The translations under genes were made by a program, and so were the position numbers. Of a stretch of 64,000 bases of DNA, positions 1 to 8,044 are shown piece by piece; within the stretch, counting starts at the first letter, position 1, and each line of letters starts with the position of its first letter. The notes under the pieces are model-generated. The model saw nothing but the letters and a program-made list of their open reading frames with translations, did not search any database and had not been told where the DNA came from. Source of the DNA: Flavobacterium ginsengisoli (lineage in GTDB: Bacteria; Bacteroidota; Bacteroidia; Flavobacteriales; Flavobacteriaceae); the NCBI RefSeq assembly GCF_029625315.1, contig NZ_CP121110.1, positions 4,368,501 through 4,432,500 of the forward strand. Direction: 5' to 3'.

Positions 1-1
1 T

Positions 2-581
2 CCTACTTTAAAAGACAATCCGCCTTTGCTTTTACATTCTTATGATTTTGAATCGCTGAATTTAAAATCTGTTGCAGAAGAAATAGAAGAACTTCAAGAT
101 CCAGAAGATTATCGAAATATAAATCCAGAATTTAAATTTATTCCGTTTGCTAAAAGTGGCGGTGGCGATCATTATTGTTTCTTTTTAAACGAAGAAAACA
201 ATGGAGATGTGCCGATTGTTTTTGTTTGGCACGACTCTAATGAAGTTAATTATTTGGCAAAAAACCTTCAGGATTTTATTTTCAAAGTTTTATTGATTGA
301 TATGTCGAAACAAGATGTCTATAATGAACTTACTGATGAGGAATTTAGAGACGATATAGAATCAGTATTTAAATCGCACAAAAAGTATCTGACTGAGCAG
401 ACAAAACGCAATTCTATCAGCTATTTTAGAACGAGATATAATTGATTACGAAATACATGTTTCGCCAAAAATAGTTGAATCTGCTAGAGGATTATTAACA
501 GATCATGAATTAGAATCGATTGTTAATGAAGTGATTCCTTTTGATAAAATGAATCAGAGTTTTAAATATTCTAACGATTAG
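2..581 (+). pseudogene. SUKH (SMI1/KNR4-like) family protein, 5' end off-window, frameshifted
   Basis: The frame is open from base 2, so the gene begins before the window; the TTG at 26 is only an internal leucine codon. Visible features are an acidic helical stretch (EEIEELQDPEDYRNI) followed by FIPFAKSGGGDHYCFFLNE and IVFVWHDSNEV, the glycine-rich/aromatic strand pattern typical of SUKH (SMI1/KNR4) domains. The frame stops at 445, but the next frame continues smoothly from about 405 (AILERDIIDYEIHVSPK) to a stop at 579-581. One extra A in the CAAAAC run near 403-406 would explain the break. SUKH proteins are known as immunity proteins in polymorphic toxin systems and also occur as orphan genes. 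With the acidic gene downstream, an immunity role is an inference; no toxin lies inside the window. Confidence 0.7.
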
Positions 582-601
582 TTTTAATACCAGTAATTGT
601 A

Positions 602-1675
602 ATGAGCTTTTTCTCAAACATATTTGGACGCAATAGCGACCCAAAATCTATCATTTCTTTTGATGTTATTGATCCTATTTACTCCTATTTATATAATGAG
701 CAGTCAAGTCTTGAATTTAAAGTAAAGGGAATTCAGGAAGATGTGATGGTGAATTTATTTTTCTTTCCAAGTTCATTTGATCATGAAGAAGGAAATGAAG
801 AAATTAAAAAAGCAGGTTTCAATAATGCTTATGAAGTTTTGAATGAACTTTATAAAAAAATGAATATTTCGACTCTTTCTGATGAGCAGATTCAAGAAGG
901 TTTAGAGTACGATTTTATACACATTCAATTTTATTCGGAGCCAACCCCAGAAGAAAAAAAGTTCTTTAAGCGTTCTATAAAAAACTTCGTGATCTTTTTC
1001 TGTCGCACGAATAGTTTAGAAATAAACGATTTTAAAATATTGTATTCAGGAAGACATTTCTTTGATTATACAAAAGGATTGCTGGAAAGCGAACTTTTAG
1101 ATGTAAATAATCCGAAGAATGAAAGTGAAGAAATCGGAATTAGAGATTTTAAATTGGTTTTGCAGGGAATCTGCCAATATTTAAATATTGAAATTCCTAA
1201 AACAGTAGAACTTTCTTCTCAAGAAAATTTAGTGCAAAATGAAGAAGCGACTGTAGAAACATTTAAAGAATTTCTACAATTAGTTTCTAGAGGAGAAATC
1301 GACGAAGAACTATTACAAAGTCAATCCCAAGAACTTTTTGATAAGAGAAATCAAAATGATGATGAATTTGATTATGATTTTGACTTTTTTGAAGGTATGA
1401 ATTCATGGCATAGCGACTGGAAATTTGATCCAGAAGATGCAGAATATTTTATTTCTGAAATGCTTGGTGAAGATTTCAGGTTTGATTATCCAGAAGAAAC
1501 CTATAGTCATGATTTGTTTCCATACATTCAATCTGAATTAGAAAAAAGGAATTTGGAATTAATGACGTATGAAACGTATGGCGATAGTTATTTGTTTTTT
1601 CTAGCCAATAAAAATGAAGTGAATAGGATTCTAGAATTGTCTGAATTGACAAAAATGGAAGTCGTTAAATTATGA
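602..1675 (+). CDS. Hypothetical acidic protein (possibly DUF6630-like C-terminus)
   Basis: This is a 357-residue soluble protein with no signal peptide or membrane segment, very rich in Glu, Asp and Phe. It starts 20 bases after the reconstructed end of the SUKH gene, so the two are probably co-transcribed. The last 90 residues (from FDPEDAEYFISEMLGEDF to a GDSYLFFLANK strand) look like a small alpha/beta domain that I associate tentatively with DUF6630. The N-terminal 200 residues resemble nothing I can name. Acidic proteins next to SUKH genes are often immunity proteins, but nothing in this sequence proves that. The ATG is preceded only by an A/T-rich leader, as is usual in this phylum. 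Confidence 0.6.
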   Translation: MSFFSNIFGRNSDPKSIISFDVIDPIYSYLYNEQSSLEFKVKGIQEDVMVNLFFFPSSFDHEEGNEEIKKAGFNNAYEVLNELYKKMNISTLSDEQIQEGLEYDFIHIQFYSEPTPEEKKFFKRSIKNFVIFFCRTNSLEINDFKILYSGRHFFDYTKGLLESELLDVNNPKNESEEIGIRDFKLVLQGICQYLNIEIPKTVELSSQENLVQNEEATVETFKEFLQLVSRGEIDEELLQSQSQELFDKRNQNDDEFDYDFDFFEGMNSWHSDWKFDPEDAEYFISEMLGEDFRFDYPEETYSHDLFPYIQSELEKRNLELMTYETYGDSYLFFLANKNEVNRILELSELTKMEVVKL

Positions 1676-1678
1676 TGT

Positions 1679-1768
1679 TTTGCCACGAATTACACCAATT
1701 CTCACGAATTAAATTTAAAACCAAAAATAAAAATTAGTGAAAATTGGTGTAATTCGTGGCAAAAAAAA
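1679..1768. repeat. Intergenic imperfect palindrome, TGCCACGAATT family
   Basis: The left arm (TTTGCCACGAATTACACC at about 1679-1697) and the right arm (GGTGTAATTCGTGGCA at about 1746-1761) are inverted copies around an AT-rich centre that also contains inner TCACGAATT/TTAGTGAAAATT pieces. It fills the space between two convergent genes. Related arms occur at 46122-46213 and 63569-63629, and a CCACAGATT variant at 2812-2898 and 38531-38722. It could act as a bidirectional terminator. Confidence 0.75.
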
Positions 1769-2728
1769 TTAAGGAATCAAAATAATTTTTCCAGTGCTTT
1801 TTCTGCTTTCTAGAAAATCGTGCGCTAATTTTCCTTCTGATAATTTAAAAGATGTTGGTTCTGAAAGTTTGATTTTTCCTTCGGTAATCCAACTAAATAA
1901 TTGAGTTGCTCTTTTAATTCTTTCTTCTTTAGAATTTAAATAACTCCATAAGTCACCTCCCGTTAAAGTTTTAGAACCATCCATTAGCATTCTTGGGTCT
2001 ACAGGTGCTGGATCTCCGCCCGCCATTCCGAAGAAAACTACTTGTCCACATTCTTTGGTGACTTCAAAACTTTCCATCAAAGTACTTCCTATACTATCAT
2101 AAACAGCATCGACACCATTGGGAACAACTTTAAAAACTTGCGATTTCCAATCGTCATTATAAAGAAAAACATGATCTGCACCTTGTTCAAATCCAGTTTT
2201 TGCTTTTTCAGCCGATGAAGTTAATCCAATGACAGTTGCGCCTAAAAGTTTACTGATCTGAGTTAGTATTTGACCAACTCCACCTGCAACGGCATGTATC
2301 AAAACAGTTTCTCCTTTAACAGTTTTATGACTATCTGTTGCAAGATAATGAGCTGTTAAACCTTGAAGCAAAACAGAAGCTGCGGTTTCAAAAGAAATAT
2401 TTTCAGATAACGGAATAATGTGATTTACATTTACGGCAACCAATTCTGCATTGGCAAACGGAGCATCGGCAAAAGCCACACGATCGCCAATTTTAAATTC
2501 TGAGTGATTATTTGCATCAACAACAATTCCTGCTCCTTCATAACCGGCAATAAAAGGCGGATTTCCTTTTAAGTGATAATTTCCCTTGCGTCGGTAAACA
2601 TCTGCAAAATTTAATCCGATGGCTTTCATTTCGACTAAAATTTCGTCTTTTTTTAATTGCGGATTAGGGATTTCTATATATTCTAAAACATCTGATTCTC
2701 CAAAAGAAGAAAAGGTAAGTGCTTTCAT
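1769..2728 (-). CDS. NADPH:quinone oxidoreductase / zinc-type alcohol dehydrogenase-like (MDR family)
   Basis: This 319-residue cytosolic medium-chain dehydrogenase/reductase is of the quinone reductase type. The N-terminal GroES-like half contains GLNFADVYRRKGNY and GYEGAGIV, and the Rossmann half contains the nucleotide-binding turn HAVAGGVGQ (about residue 144-152) followed by SKLLGATVIGLTSS. The usual catalytic-zinc and structural-zinc cysteines are absent, as expected for quinone reductases rather than alcohol dehydrogenases. Length matches the family. The likely reaction is NADPH-dependent reduction of quinones or enones; the physiological substrate cannot be read from the sequence. It is a single gene, convergent with the acidic gene at 602-1675. 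Confidence 0.85.
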   Translation of the reverse strand: MKALTFSSFGESDVLEYIEIPNPQLKKDEILVEMKAIGLNFADVYRRKGNYHLKGNPPFIAGYEGAGIVVDANNHSEFKIGDRVAFADAPFANAELVAVNVNHIIPLSENISFETAASVLLQGLTAHYLATDSHKTVKGETVLIHAVAGGVGQILTQISKLLGATVIGLTSSAEKAKTGFEQGADHVFLYNDDWKSQVFKVVPNGVDAVYDSIGSTLMESFEVTKECGQVVFFGMAGGDPAPVDPRMLMDGSKTLTGGDLWSYLNSKEERIKRATQLFSWITEGKIKLSEPTSFKLSEGKLAHDFLESRKSTGKIILIP

Positions 2729-2771
2729 TTTTAATTGATTTAAGAATGTAAAGTTCGGGAAAATTCAAAAG

Positions 2772-2805
2772 AAAAAGCCTCAAATTATTTTGAGGCTTTT
2801 TTTAT
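2772..2805. terminator. Bidirectional rho-independent terminator
   Basis: A perfect AAAAGCCTCAAA/TTTTGAGGCTTTT hairpin with T-runs on both sides lies upstream of the quinone oxidoreductase start and downstream of the pepP stop. It probably ends pepP transcription (minus strand). Confidence 0.75.
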
Positions 2806-2811
2806 TTTTTC

Positions 2812-2898
2812 TTGGCCACAGATTAAAAGGATTTTCACAGATTTTTTTAAGTTTTTAATTTAAAAATTTTAATAATCCATTTAATCTGTGGCAAAAAA
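2812..2898. repeat. Intergenic imperfect palindrome, CCACAGATT variant
   Basis: The left arm GGCCACAGATTAAAAGGATT and the right arm AATCCATTTAATCTGTGGC are inverted, with an inner TTTTCACAGATTT. It is the same kind of element as at 1679 and 38531, placed just downstream of pepP. Confidence 0.7.
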
Positions 2899-2903
2899 AC
2901 TAA

Positions 2904-4307
2904 TTAGATCTTAGGGAATTTCATGTCATTAAAAGTACTTTTTTGTTTGGCTAAAGCTTCAATGTCTTGCCATTTTCTAGGAGAATCTGCAGAAAGATTT
3001 TCATAAGAATCTTTAAGCATTAAAATATCATCTTCGATACGAACGCCAATATTCCACCATTTTTTATCGCATTTGCTATTTGCAGGAATATAAATTCCTG
3101 GTTCAACAGTAAGAATCATGTTTTCTTTTAGAGTTCCCATATAATTTCCTTTATCATGAACATCTAAACCAAGAAAATGCGAACATCCGTGCGGATAATA
3201 AATTCGGACATCTTTAGGATCTGTAATAATTCCTAATTTAATTAACCCAGCAGTTATAACTTCTTTTGCTTTTTTATTTAAATCCTGAATAGGAGTTCCT
3301 TCTTTACAGATTTTAAAAACTTCTTCCTGTGCATCATAAACAATTTGGTAAATTGCTTTTTGCTCTTCAGTAAATTTTCCGTTTGCAGGAATTGTTCTAG
3401 TAACGTCTGCAGAATAACCGTGATATTCAGAACCAACATCCATTAATAATAATTGATTGTCGATTTTTGTAGCGTTATTGTCTCCATAATGCAAAATACA
3501 TCCGTTTGCTCCAGCGCCAACAATTGGAGGATAACCTTCGCCTTCTGCACCGTAATGTCTGTGAATGTAGGCATGAATTCCGTCTGCTTCATTTTCGCTC
3601 ATATCTGGGCCAACTGCTTTCATAACCTCATTATGTGCAACGCAAGAAAGTTTTACCGTTTTGCGCATTAAAACAAGCTCTTCAGGAGTTTTGATTTCGC
3701 GAAGAGAATTGGTGATTTTGTCAAACAAATCTGTAGAAGCTTCATTTGCTGTTGTAATTCCTGCTTTAGATTTAAATGATTTTAGTAATGCATATAAATT
3801 ATCAGGACTGTTGTTTTCTGCAACATCTGTTGGAATTTCGTCATAAATAACTTTGTCAAATTTTGCAAAATCAATTGCAAAGGCATTAAAGTCTTTTCCG
3901 TTGTAAACAGTTGTAAAACCTAATTTAGATTTAGCTCCTTCAATTCCTAAACGTCTTCCAGTCCATGTTTCGCGAGACGCATTTCTTTCTCTTACAAAAA
4001 GAACTTCGTTGTATTTTTCTGTTCCTTGAGGTTCTTTAAAAAGCACTAAAATAGCATCGGGTTCTTTGTATCCTGTTAAGTAATACATATCAGGATTTGG
4101 ATGATAATTGTAGTTAATGTCTTTAGAGAAAACTTTTTCTGGATAAGAAAAAACAACGGCGACAGAATTAGCAGGCATTAAAGCTCTAAAAGCTTCACGT
4201 CGTCCTTGATGGAATTCTTTTGTTAGGTAATCTGTTGGAAGGTTTTCTTGCGATTGAACAAACGGAGCTGTCAATGCAAATACAAACAAAAATAGAAATT
4301 GTTTCAT
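2904..4307 (-). CDS. pepP: Secreted Xaa-Pro aminopeptidase (aminopeptidase P, M24B)
   Basis: This 467-residue enzyme removes N-terminal residues that precede proline. Residues 1-19 form a signal peptide (hydrophobic FLFLFVFALTAPF, then QSQ), so it acts in the periplasm or outside the cell. An aminopeptidase P N-terminal domain (about 25-170) is followed by the M24 pita-bread fold. The dinuclear-metal ligands are visible in order: Asp in LLMDVGSEY, Asp in SADVTRTIP, His in GCSHFLGLDVHD, Glu in VEPGIYIP and Glu in VRIEDDIL. The length fits bacterial PepP. The gene stands alone with a terminator downstream. Confidence 0.92.
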   Translation of the reverse strand: MKQFLFLFVFALTAPFVQSQENLPTDYLTKEFHQGRREAFRALMPANSVAVVFSYPEKVFSKDINYNYHPNPDMYYLTGYKEPDAILVLFKEPQGTEKYNEVLFVRERNASRETWTGRRLGIEGAKSKLGFTTVYNGKDFNAFAIDFAKFDKVIYDEIPTDVAENNSPDNLYALLKSFKSKAGITTANEASTDLFDKITNSLREIKTPEELVLMRKTVKLSCVAHNEVMKAVGPDMSENEADGIHAYIHRHYGAEGEGYPPIVGAGANGCILHYGDNNATKIDNQLLLMDVGSEYHGYSADVTRTIPANGKFTEEQKAIYQIVYDAQEEVFKICKEGTPIQDLNKKAKEVITAGLIKLGIITDPKDVRIYYPHGCSHFLGLDVHDKGNYMGTLKENMILTVEPGIYIPANSKCDKKWWNIGVRIEDDILMLKDSYENLSADSPRKWQDIEALAKQKSTFNDMKFPKI

Positions 4308-4569
4308 TTTTTGGTTTTTTTGTTGATGATTTGGCTTTTTGATTGATGCAAATTACAAAAAAAATAGTGTTACTTGTTTTATTTTAAACATCTGGGCGAT
4401 AAAACTTTAAATAATTTGTAGTAACTTAGAGACAGAAAATAACAGCGTTGAGTTAAATTTAAACTTAAGAAAAGCTGTAACTGGGCATGAATATTGAGAA
4501 TAGGATTTTTATAGAATTATTTTAGTTCAAAAAAAGAAAACAAATTATAAATCTTTAAAAAACATTTTT

Positions 4570-5007
4570 ATGAAAAAATACACATTTGCAGTCCTTTCAG
4601 TTTTAACGCTATTATTTGCTTCATGCAAGACATCAAAAACAGATAAAAGCGCCAGCGATCTATTTGACACAACTTGGGAACTTGAGTATATTTCTGGACC
4701 AAGAATTGCTTTTGAAGGATTGTATCCGCATAAAAAGCCACAACTTACTTTCGATCAAAAAGAAACAAAAGTATACGGAAATAATGGATGTAACGGTTAC
4801 AGTGCGCCTTATACTTTAAAAGGTAAATCTTTGACTTTTGGAGAAGCAGGGCCAACTACAATGATGTTTTGTGAAGGTGGTGGAGAACAGGAGTTTTTAA
4901 AACAAATTAAATTAGTTACGAGTTATTCTGTTGATAAAGACGGAAAACTAAATTTAATTCATGATAATGTACCAGTGATGCGATTTAAAAAAGTAGCTAA
5001 ACAATAG
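4570..5007 (+). CDS. META-domain lipoprotein (HslJ-like)
   Basis: This 145-residue protein has a lipoprotein signal (LTLLFASC, acylated Cys about 19) and a single META/HslJ domain. The domain begins with DTTWELEYISG, has the conserved YGNNGCNGYSAPY segment (about residue 74-87) and the later TMMFCEGGGEQEFLK. E. coli HslJ is a heat-inducible outer-membrane lipoprotein; the molecular role of the domain is poorly defined. The residues after the lipid Cys (KTSKTDK) are not the acidic surface-export type, so a periplasm-facing location is likely. Single-gene unit with its own terminator. Confidence 0.85.
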   Translation: MKKYTFAVLSVLTLLFASCKTSKTDKSASDLFDTTWELEYISGPRIAFEGLYPHKKPQLTFDQKETKVYGNNGCNGYSAPYTLKGKSLTFGEAGPTTMMFCEGGGEQEFLKQIKLVTSYSVDKDGKLNLIHDNVPVMRFKKVAKQ

Positions 5008-5029
5008 TACTCAAAATCAATATACAAGA

Positions 5030-5062
5030 AAGGTGAAATGAAATTTATCATTTCACTTTTTT
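5030..5062 (+). terminator. Rho-independent terminator
   Basis: The stem AAGGTGAAATGA/TCATTTCACTTTT is followed by a T-run, 23 bases after the META gene stop and directly before the convergent sigma factor gene. Confidence 0.7.
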
Positions 5063-5071
5063 ATGCTAAAT

Positions 5072-6316
5072 CTAATTTGTCTTTAATTTCAAGTGTTCAA
5101 TGTTTTTGCTGATGATATTTTTGTCGGATGCTGTTTTAGCTAAACCAAGAGCTGTTTCAAAATTCTGTAGTGCCTTTTTTGTGTCAATTCCAGAATAGAG
5201 ATTTCCTAGTAGAGAATAATAAAAATGATTATCGGTTAAATTCAATTTTTCAGCTTCTTTGATTGCTTCTTCTTTGCCTTTTACTTTAGATAGAGCATAA
5301 GTTCTGTTTAAGGCAACAATTGGCGAATATTCTAAAATGATTAGATTGTTATAGAGTTCCAGAATATTTTTCCATTTTTCTAAAGTTTCTGTTTTTATGG
5401 TGTGCCAATAGGCTATTCCAGCTTCTAAGTGATATTTTGAAAGTGTATTTCCGGTCGAAGACTGACTAAGAAAATAAGTTCCTCTATCAATTAATTCCTG
5501 ATTCCAAAGCGATTGATCCTGATCTTCATATAAAATAATTTCACCATTTAAGCCAGTTCGAGCATCAAATCTTGAAGAATGAAAACACATTAACGCCATT
5601 AGAGCATTTGTCTGTGGCAAATTTGTGCTTTCATTTTGAATCAATAAATAAGTCAGACGGATGGCTTCGGAACAAAGATCTTTTCGTAAAGTGGTGTTTT
5701 GCGAAATAGAGTAGTAGCCTTCAGAATAAAGCAGGTAAATGGTTTTGAGAACCGTTTGTATCCTGTCTTTTATTTCAGTATTGTTCGGATGCTGAATTTT
5801 TATGTTTTCTTCTTTTAGCTTTTCTTTGGCGCGATTAATTCTTTTGTAAATGACTTCCCTGTTAGATAAAAAAGCATCTGAAATTTCATTTACTCCAAAA
5901 CCACATAATAAATTTAAGGCAAGGGCTATTTGAGCTTCTTCGGAATTACACGGATTGCAAACCGTAAATATCATCGCCAGTTGGCTATCGGCAATATTTT
6001 GATCAGACAAATCAATGTCGATTTCAGGATTGTTTAATGGAGTGTTGTGTTTTATTTCGGAAACGATTTTGGTCTCAAAAACGTTGTTTCTTTTCAGATA
6101 GTTTTTGGTTTTATTTTTGGCAACGGTATAAAGCCAAGCTGAAGGGTTTTCGGGAATGCCTTTAATTGCCCAAGTTTCTGAAGCGGTCAAAAAAGTATCA
6201 CTTACAATATCTTCTGCAATTTCGATATGCTGAATTCCGAATAAGCTGCAGAGAACTGAAACTATTTTTTGATATTCGGTTCTGAATAAGTTTGGTAAAA
6301 GTTCTTTGTGCTCCAT
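5072..6316 (-). CDS. ECF RNA polymerase sigma factor with C-terminal TPR-like extension (ECF42-like)
   Basis: This 414-residue sigma factor is much longer than a normal ECF (about 180). Region 2 is at about 10-85 (EIAEDIVSDTFLTASETW, then NPSAWLYTVAKNKTKNYLK) and region 4 at about 115-170 (LNLLCGFGVNEISDAFLS as the helix-turn-helix). About 230 helical residues of TPR/DUF6596 type follow. This architecture is that of the ECF42 group, which is known to be linked to DGPF-domain proteins and lacks a classical anti-sigma partner. That fits here: a DGPF gene lies immediately upstream and an AhpD-like gene before it on the same strand. The C-terminal extension is required for activity in studied ECF42 members; regulation here is inferred. 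Confidence 0.88.
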   Translation of the reverse strand: MEHKELLPNLFRTEYQKIVSVLCSLFGIQHIEIAEDIVSDTFLTASETWAIKGIPENPSAWLYTVAKNKTKNYLKRNNVFETKIVSEIKHNTPLNNPEIDIDLSDQNIADSQLAMIFTVCNPCNSEEAQIALALNLLCGFGVNEISDAFLSNREVIYKRINRAKEKLKEENIKIQHPNNTEIKDRIQTVLKTIYLLYSEGYYSISQNTTLRKDLCSEAIRLTYLLIQNESTNLPQTNALMALMCFHSSRFDARTGLNGEIILYEDQDQSLWNQELIDRGTYFLSQSSTGNTLSKYHLEAGIAYWHTIKTETLEKWKNILELYNNLIILEYSPIVALNRTYALSKVKGKEEAIKEAEKLNLTDNHFYYSLLGNLYSGIDTKKALQNFETALGLAKTASDKNIISKNIEHLKLKTN

Positions 6317-6377
6317 GTTTTAAGAGAAAAATGCCTTAGTAAAGATACAAGGCATTTTGTTTAAGTTGATTTAAAAT

Positions 6378-6716
6378 CTAAACGGCCATTCTAATTTCGA
6401 CATTTCCGCCAAAATTTAAAACTGGACATCCTTGCGCAATTTCGGTCGCTTCGTCATAATCTTTGGCTTTAATTATAATCAATCCGCCAATAGATTCTTT
6501 AATTTCAACAAAAGGCCCGTCGGTAATTCCCTTATTTGAATTTACAAGTTTTCCCTCGCCGTCCCATTTCTGTAAAGGTCTTGCCAGTTTATCTTGAGCC
6601 GCAAGACTTCCAAACCAGTTTTGCCACTGCTGTAAATGCTGCCGCAATTCTTCTGGAGACGGCTGTGTTTCTTTTGTTTTAAAATCTCTTCTGAAAATCA
6701 ATAAAAACTCATTCAT
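6378..6716 (-). CDS. YCII-related DGPF-domain protein
   Basis: This 112-residue soluble protein with ferredoxin-like YCII fold carries the diagnostic DGPF motif in ITDGPFVEIKESIGG (about residue 66-80), followed by IIIKAKDYDEATEIAQGCP. DGPF proteins are encoded next to ECF42 sigma factors in many phyla and are the usual predicted targets of that sigma factor. Spacing to the sigma gene is 61 bases and contains a hairpin (about 6327-6357) with a TATCTTTA box, so sigma may have its own promoter. The biochemical function of the family is not established. Confidence 0.88.
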   Translation of the reverse strand: MNEFLLIFRRDFKTKETQPSPEELRQHLQQWQNWFGSLAAQDKLARPLQKWDGEGKLVNSNKGITDGPFVEIKESIGGLIIIKAKDYDEATEIAQGCPVLNFGGNVEIRMAV

Positions 6717-6795
6717 TTTTTATGTTTTTAAATTGAATAATTTGCTTTGAGTTGTATAAAGTTAATTGTTTTTACAAAATAAAATCAATTACTGT

Positions 6796-7248
6796 TTATC
6801 CGAACTGTCCAACTCTATAAGTTCCAGGCACATTGGAAAAAGTGATGTTAAGACGGTTCCAAGCGTTGATGGCAGCAACTGCAAGCGTAAGATCTATTAA
6901 TTCTTGTTCTGTAAATTCAGCTTTTGCGATTTCGTAAATTTCGTCTGGAACATCACAAGCATTTACAGCTTCTGCTAAAGCAAGAGCGACTCTTTCTCTT
7001 TGTGTAAAATACGGAGTTTCTCTCCACACACTTAATCCAAATAAACGTTGTGTTGTTTCTCCAGCGGCTAAAGCTTCTTTTGAATGCATGTCTAAACAAT
7101 AACCGCAGTTGTTGATTTGAGAGATTCTGAAATTTATTAATTCCATAAGAGATGCTTCAATTGTTCCTTTTTTCAAATAACCGCTAATTCCAAATAATGT
7201 GCTAACTGCTTTTTGACCTTGTTCGAATAAATTAAGTCTAGTTTCCAT
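6796..7248 (-). CDS. AhpD-like carboxymuconolactone decarboxylase family protein
   Basis: A 150-residue all-helical protein of the alkylhydroperoxidase AhpD/CMD superfamily. The CxxC-x3-H redox centre is visible as NNCGYCLDMHSKEAL (about residue 47-61), preceded by ELINFRISQI. Family members use the two cysteines to reduce peroxides or related substrates. It is the first gene of a minus-strand run with the DGPF and ECF genes, 79 bases upstream of DGPF. This supports a small oxidative or xenobiotic stress regulon, although the inducing signal is unknown. Confidence 0.87.
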   Translation of the reverse strand: METRLNLFEQGQKAVSTLFGISGYLKKGTIEASLMELINFRISQINNCGYCLDMHSKEALAAGETTQRLFGLSVWRETPYFTQRERVALALAEAVNACDVPDEIYEIAKAEFTEQELIDLTLAVAAINAWNRLNITFSNVPGTYRVGQFG

Positions 7249-7377
7249 GATGTATAATTTTTTAATTGTTTATACCCTAATAACAATCGAACTTTCAGGA
7301 TTGGACAAAAAAGAGAAAAAAATTAAAATATTTTTTCAATTAAAAGAAAAACCCATTGTTTACAAGGTTTGGTGAAA

Positions 7378-7410
7378 TAAAAAAAACCGTCCATTTTTGT
7401 GGACGGTTGA
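7378..7410 (-). terminator. Rho-independent terminator of msrA
   Basis: Read on the minus strand: AACCGTCCA, loop CAAAAA, TGGACGGTT, then a run of T. It begins 15 bases past the msrA stop. Confidence 0.8.
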
Positions 7411-7425
7411 TAATAATAAGTTGTA

Positions 7426-8037
7426 TTAGCCTTGTTTCTTTTTCAGTTTATCTTTAAAAACCTTTTCAAACTTTTCTATTTTAGGCTGAATCACCATTTT
7501 GCAATACGGCTGGTTTTTATTGTTCGCATAATAGTTTTGATGATAATCTTCGGCTTTATAAAAAACTTTAAAAGGTTCCACCTTGGTCACAATCGGACTA
7601 TTGTAGACTTTTGCTTTGTTTAGTTCGGTAATAATACTTTGAGCCGCTTTTTTCTGTTCGTCATTTCTATAGAAAATAACGGAGCGGTATTGTGTGCCAA
7701 CATCTGCACCTTGGCGGTTTAAAGTAGTTGGATCGTGAACGGTAAAGAAAACTTTGAAGATCTCGTTAATATCAGTTACAGTTTTGTCATAAGTAATCTG
7801 AACCACTTCGGCGTGGCCCGTTTCTCCTGTGCAAACTTCTTCGTAAGTAGGGTTAGCAACATTTCCTCCTGAAAATCCAGAAACAACAGATTTTACTCCG
7901 TCCAGATTTTCGTAAACGGCTTCAACGCACCAGTAGCAACCTCCGCCAAGCGTAATAGTTTCGAGATTGGATTTTTTATTTTGAGAAATGCCATTTAGCG
8001 AAAGCGTAAAAAGACATATTAAAAGTATATTTTTCAT
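7426..8037 (-). CDS. msrA: Peptide-methionine (S)-S-oxide reductase MsrA, exported
   Basis: Reduces the S-epimer of methionine sulfoxide. I chose the ATG at 8037 (protein MKNILLICLFTLSLNG), because the longer frame would overlap msrB and lacks a signal; this start gives a clean signal peptide ending near GISQ. The active site GGGCYWCVEAVYENLDGV (about residue 32-49) is intact, followed by GYSGG-like GFSGGNVANPTYEEVC, HAEVVQITYD and the C-terminal YHQNYY. It lies 7 bases downstream of msrB and is surely co-transcribed with it. Both proteins are exported, so the pair probably repairs oxidised periplasmic or surface proteins. Confidence 0.93.
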   Translation of the reverse strand: MKNILLICLFTLSLNGISQNKKSNLETITLGGGCYWCVEAVYENLDGVKSVVSGFSGGNVANPTYEEVCTGETGHAEVVQITYDKTVTDINEIFKVFFTVHDPTTLNRQGADVGTQYRSVIFYRNDEQKKAAQSIITELNKAKVYNSPIVTKVEPFKVFYKAEDYHQNYYANNKNQPYCKMVIQPKIEKFEKVFKDKLKKKQG

Positions 8038-8044
8038 TTTTAGT

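Noticed and set aside
4616..4819. Second plus-strand frame inside the META gene
   Set aside because: It is an out-of-frame translation of the META lipoprotein gene, whose own frame has signal peptide and domain motifs.
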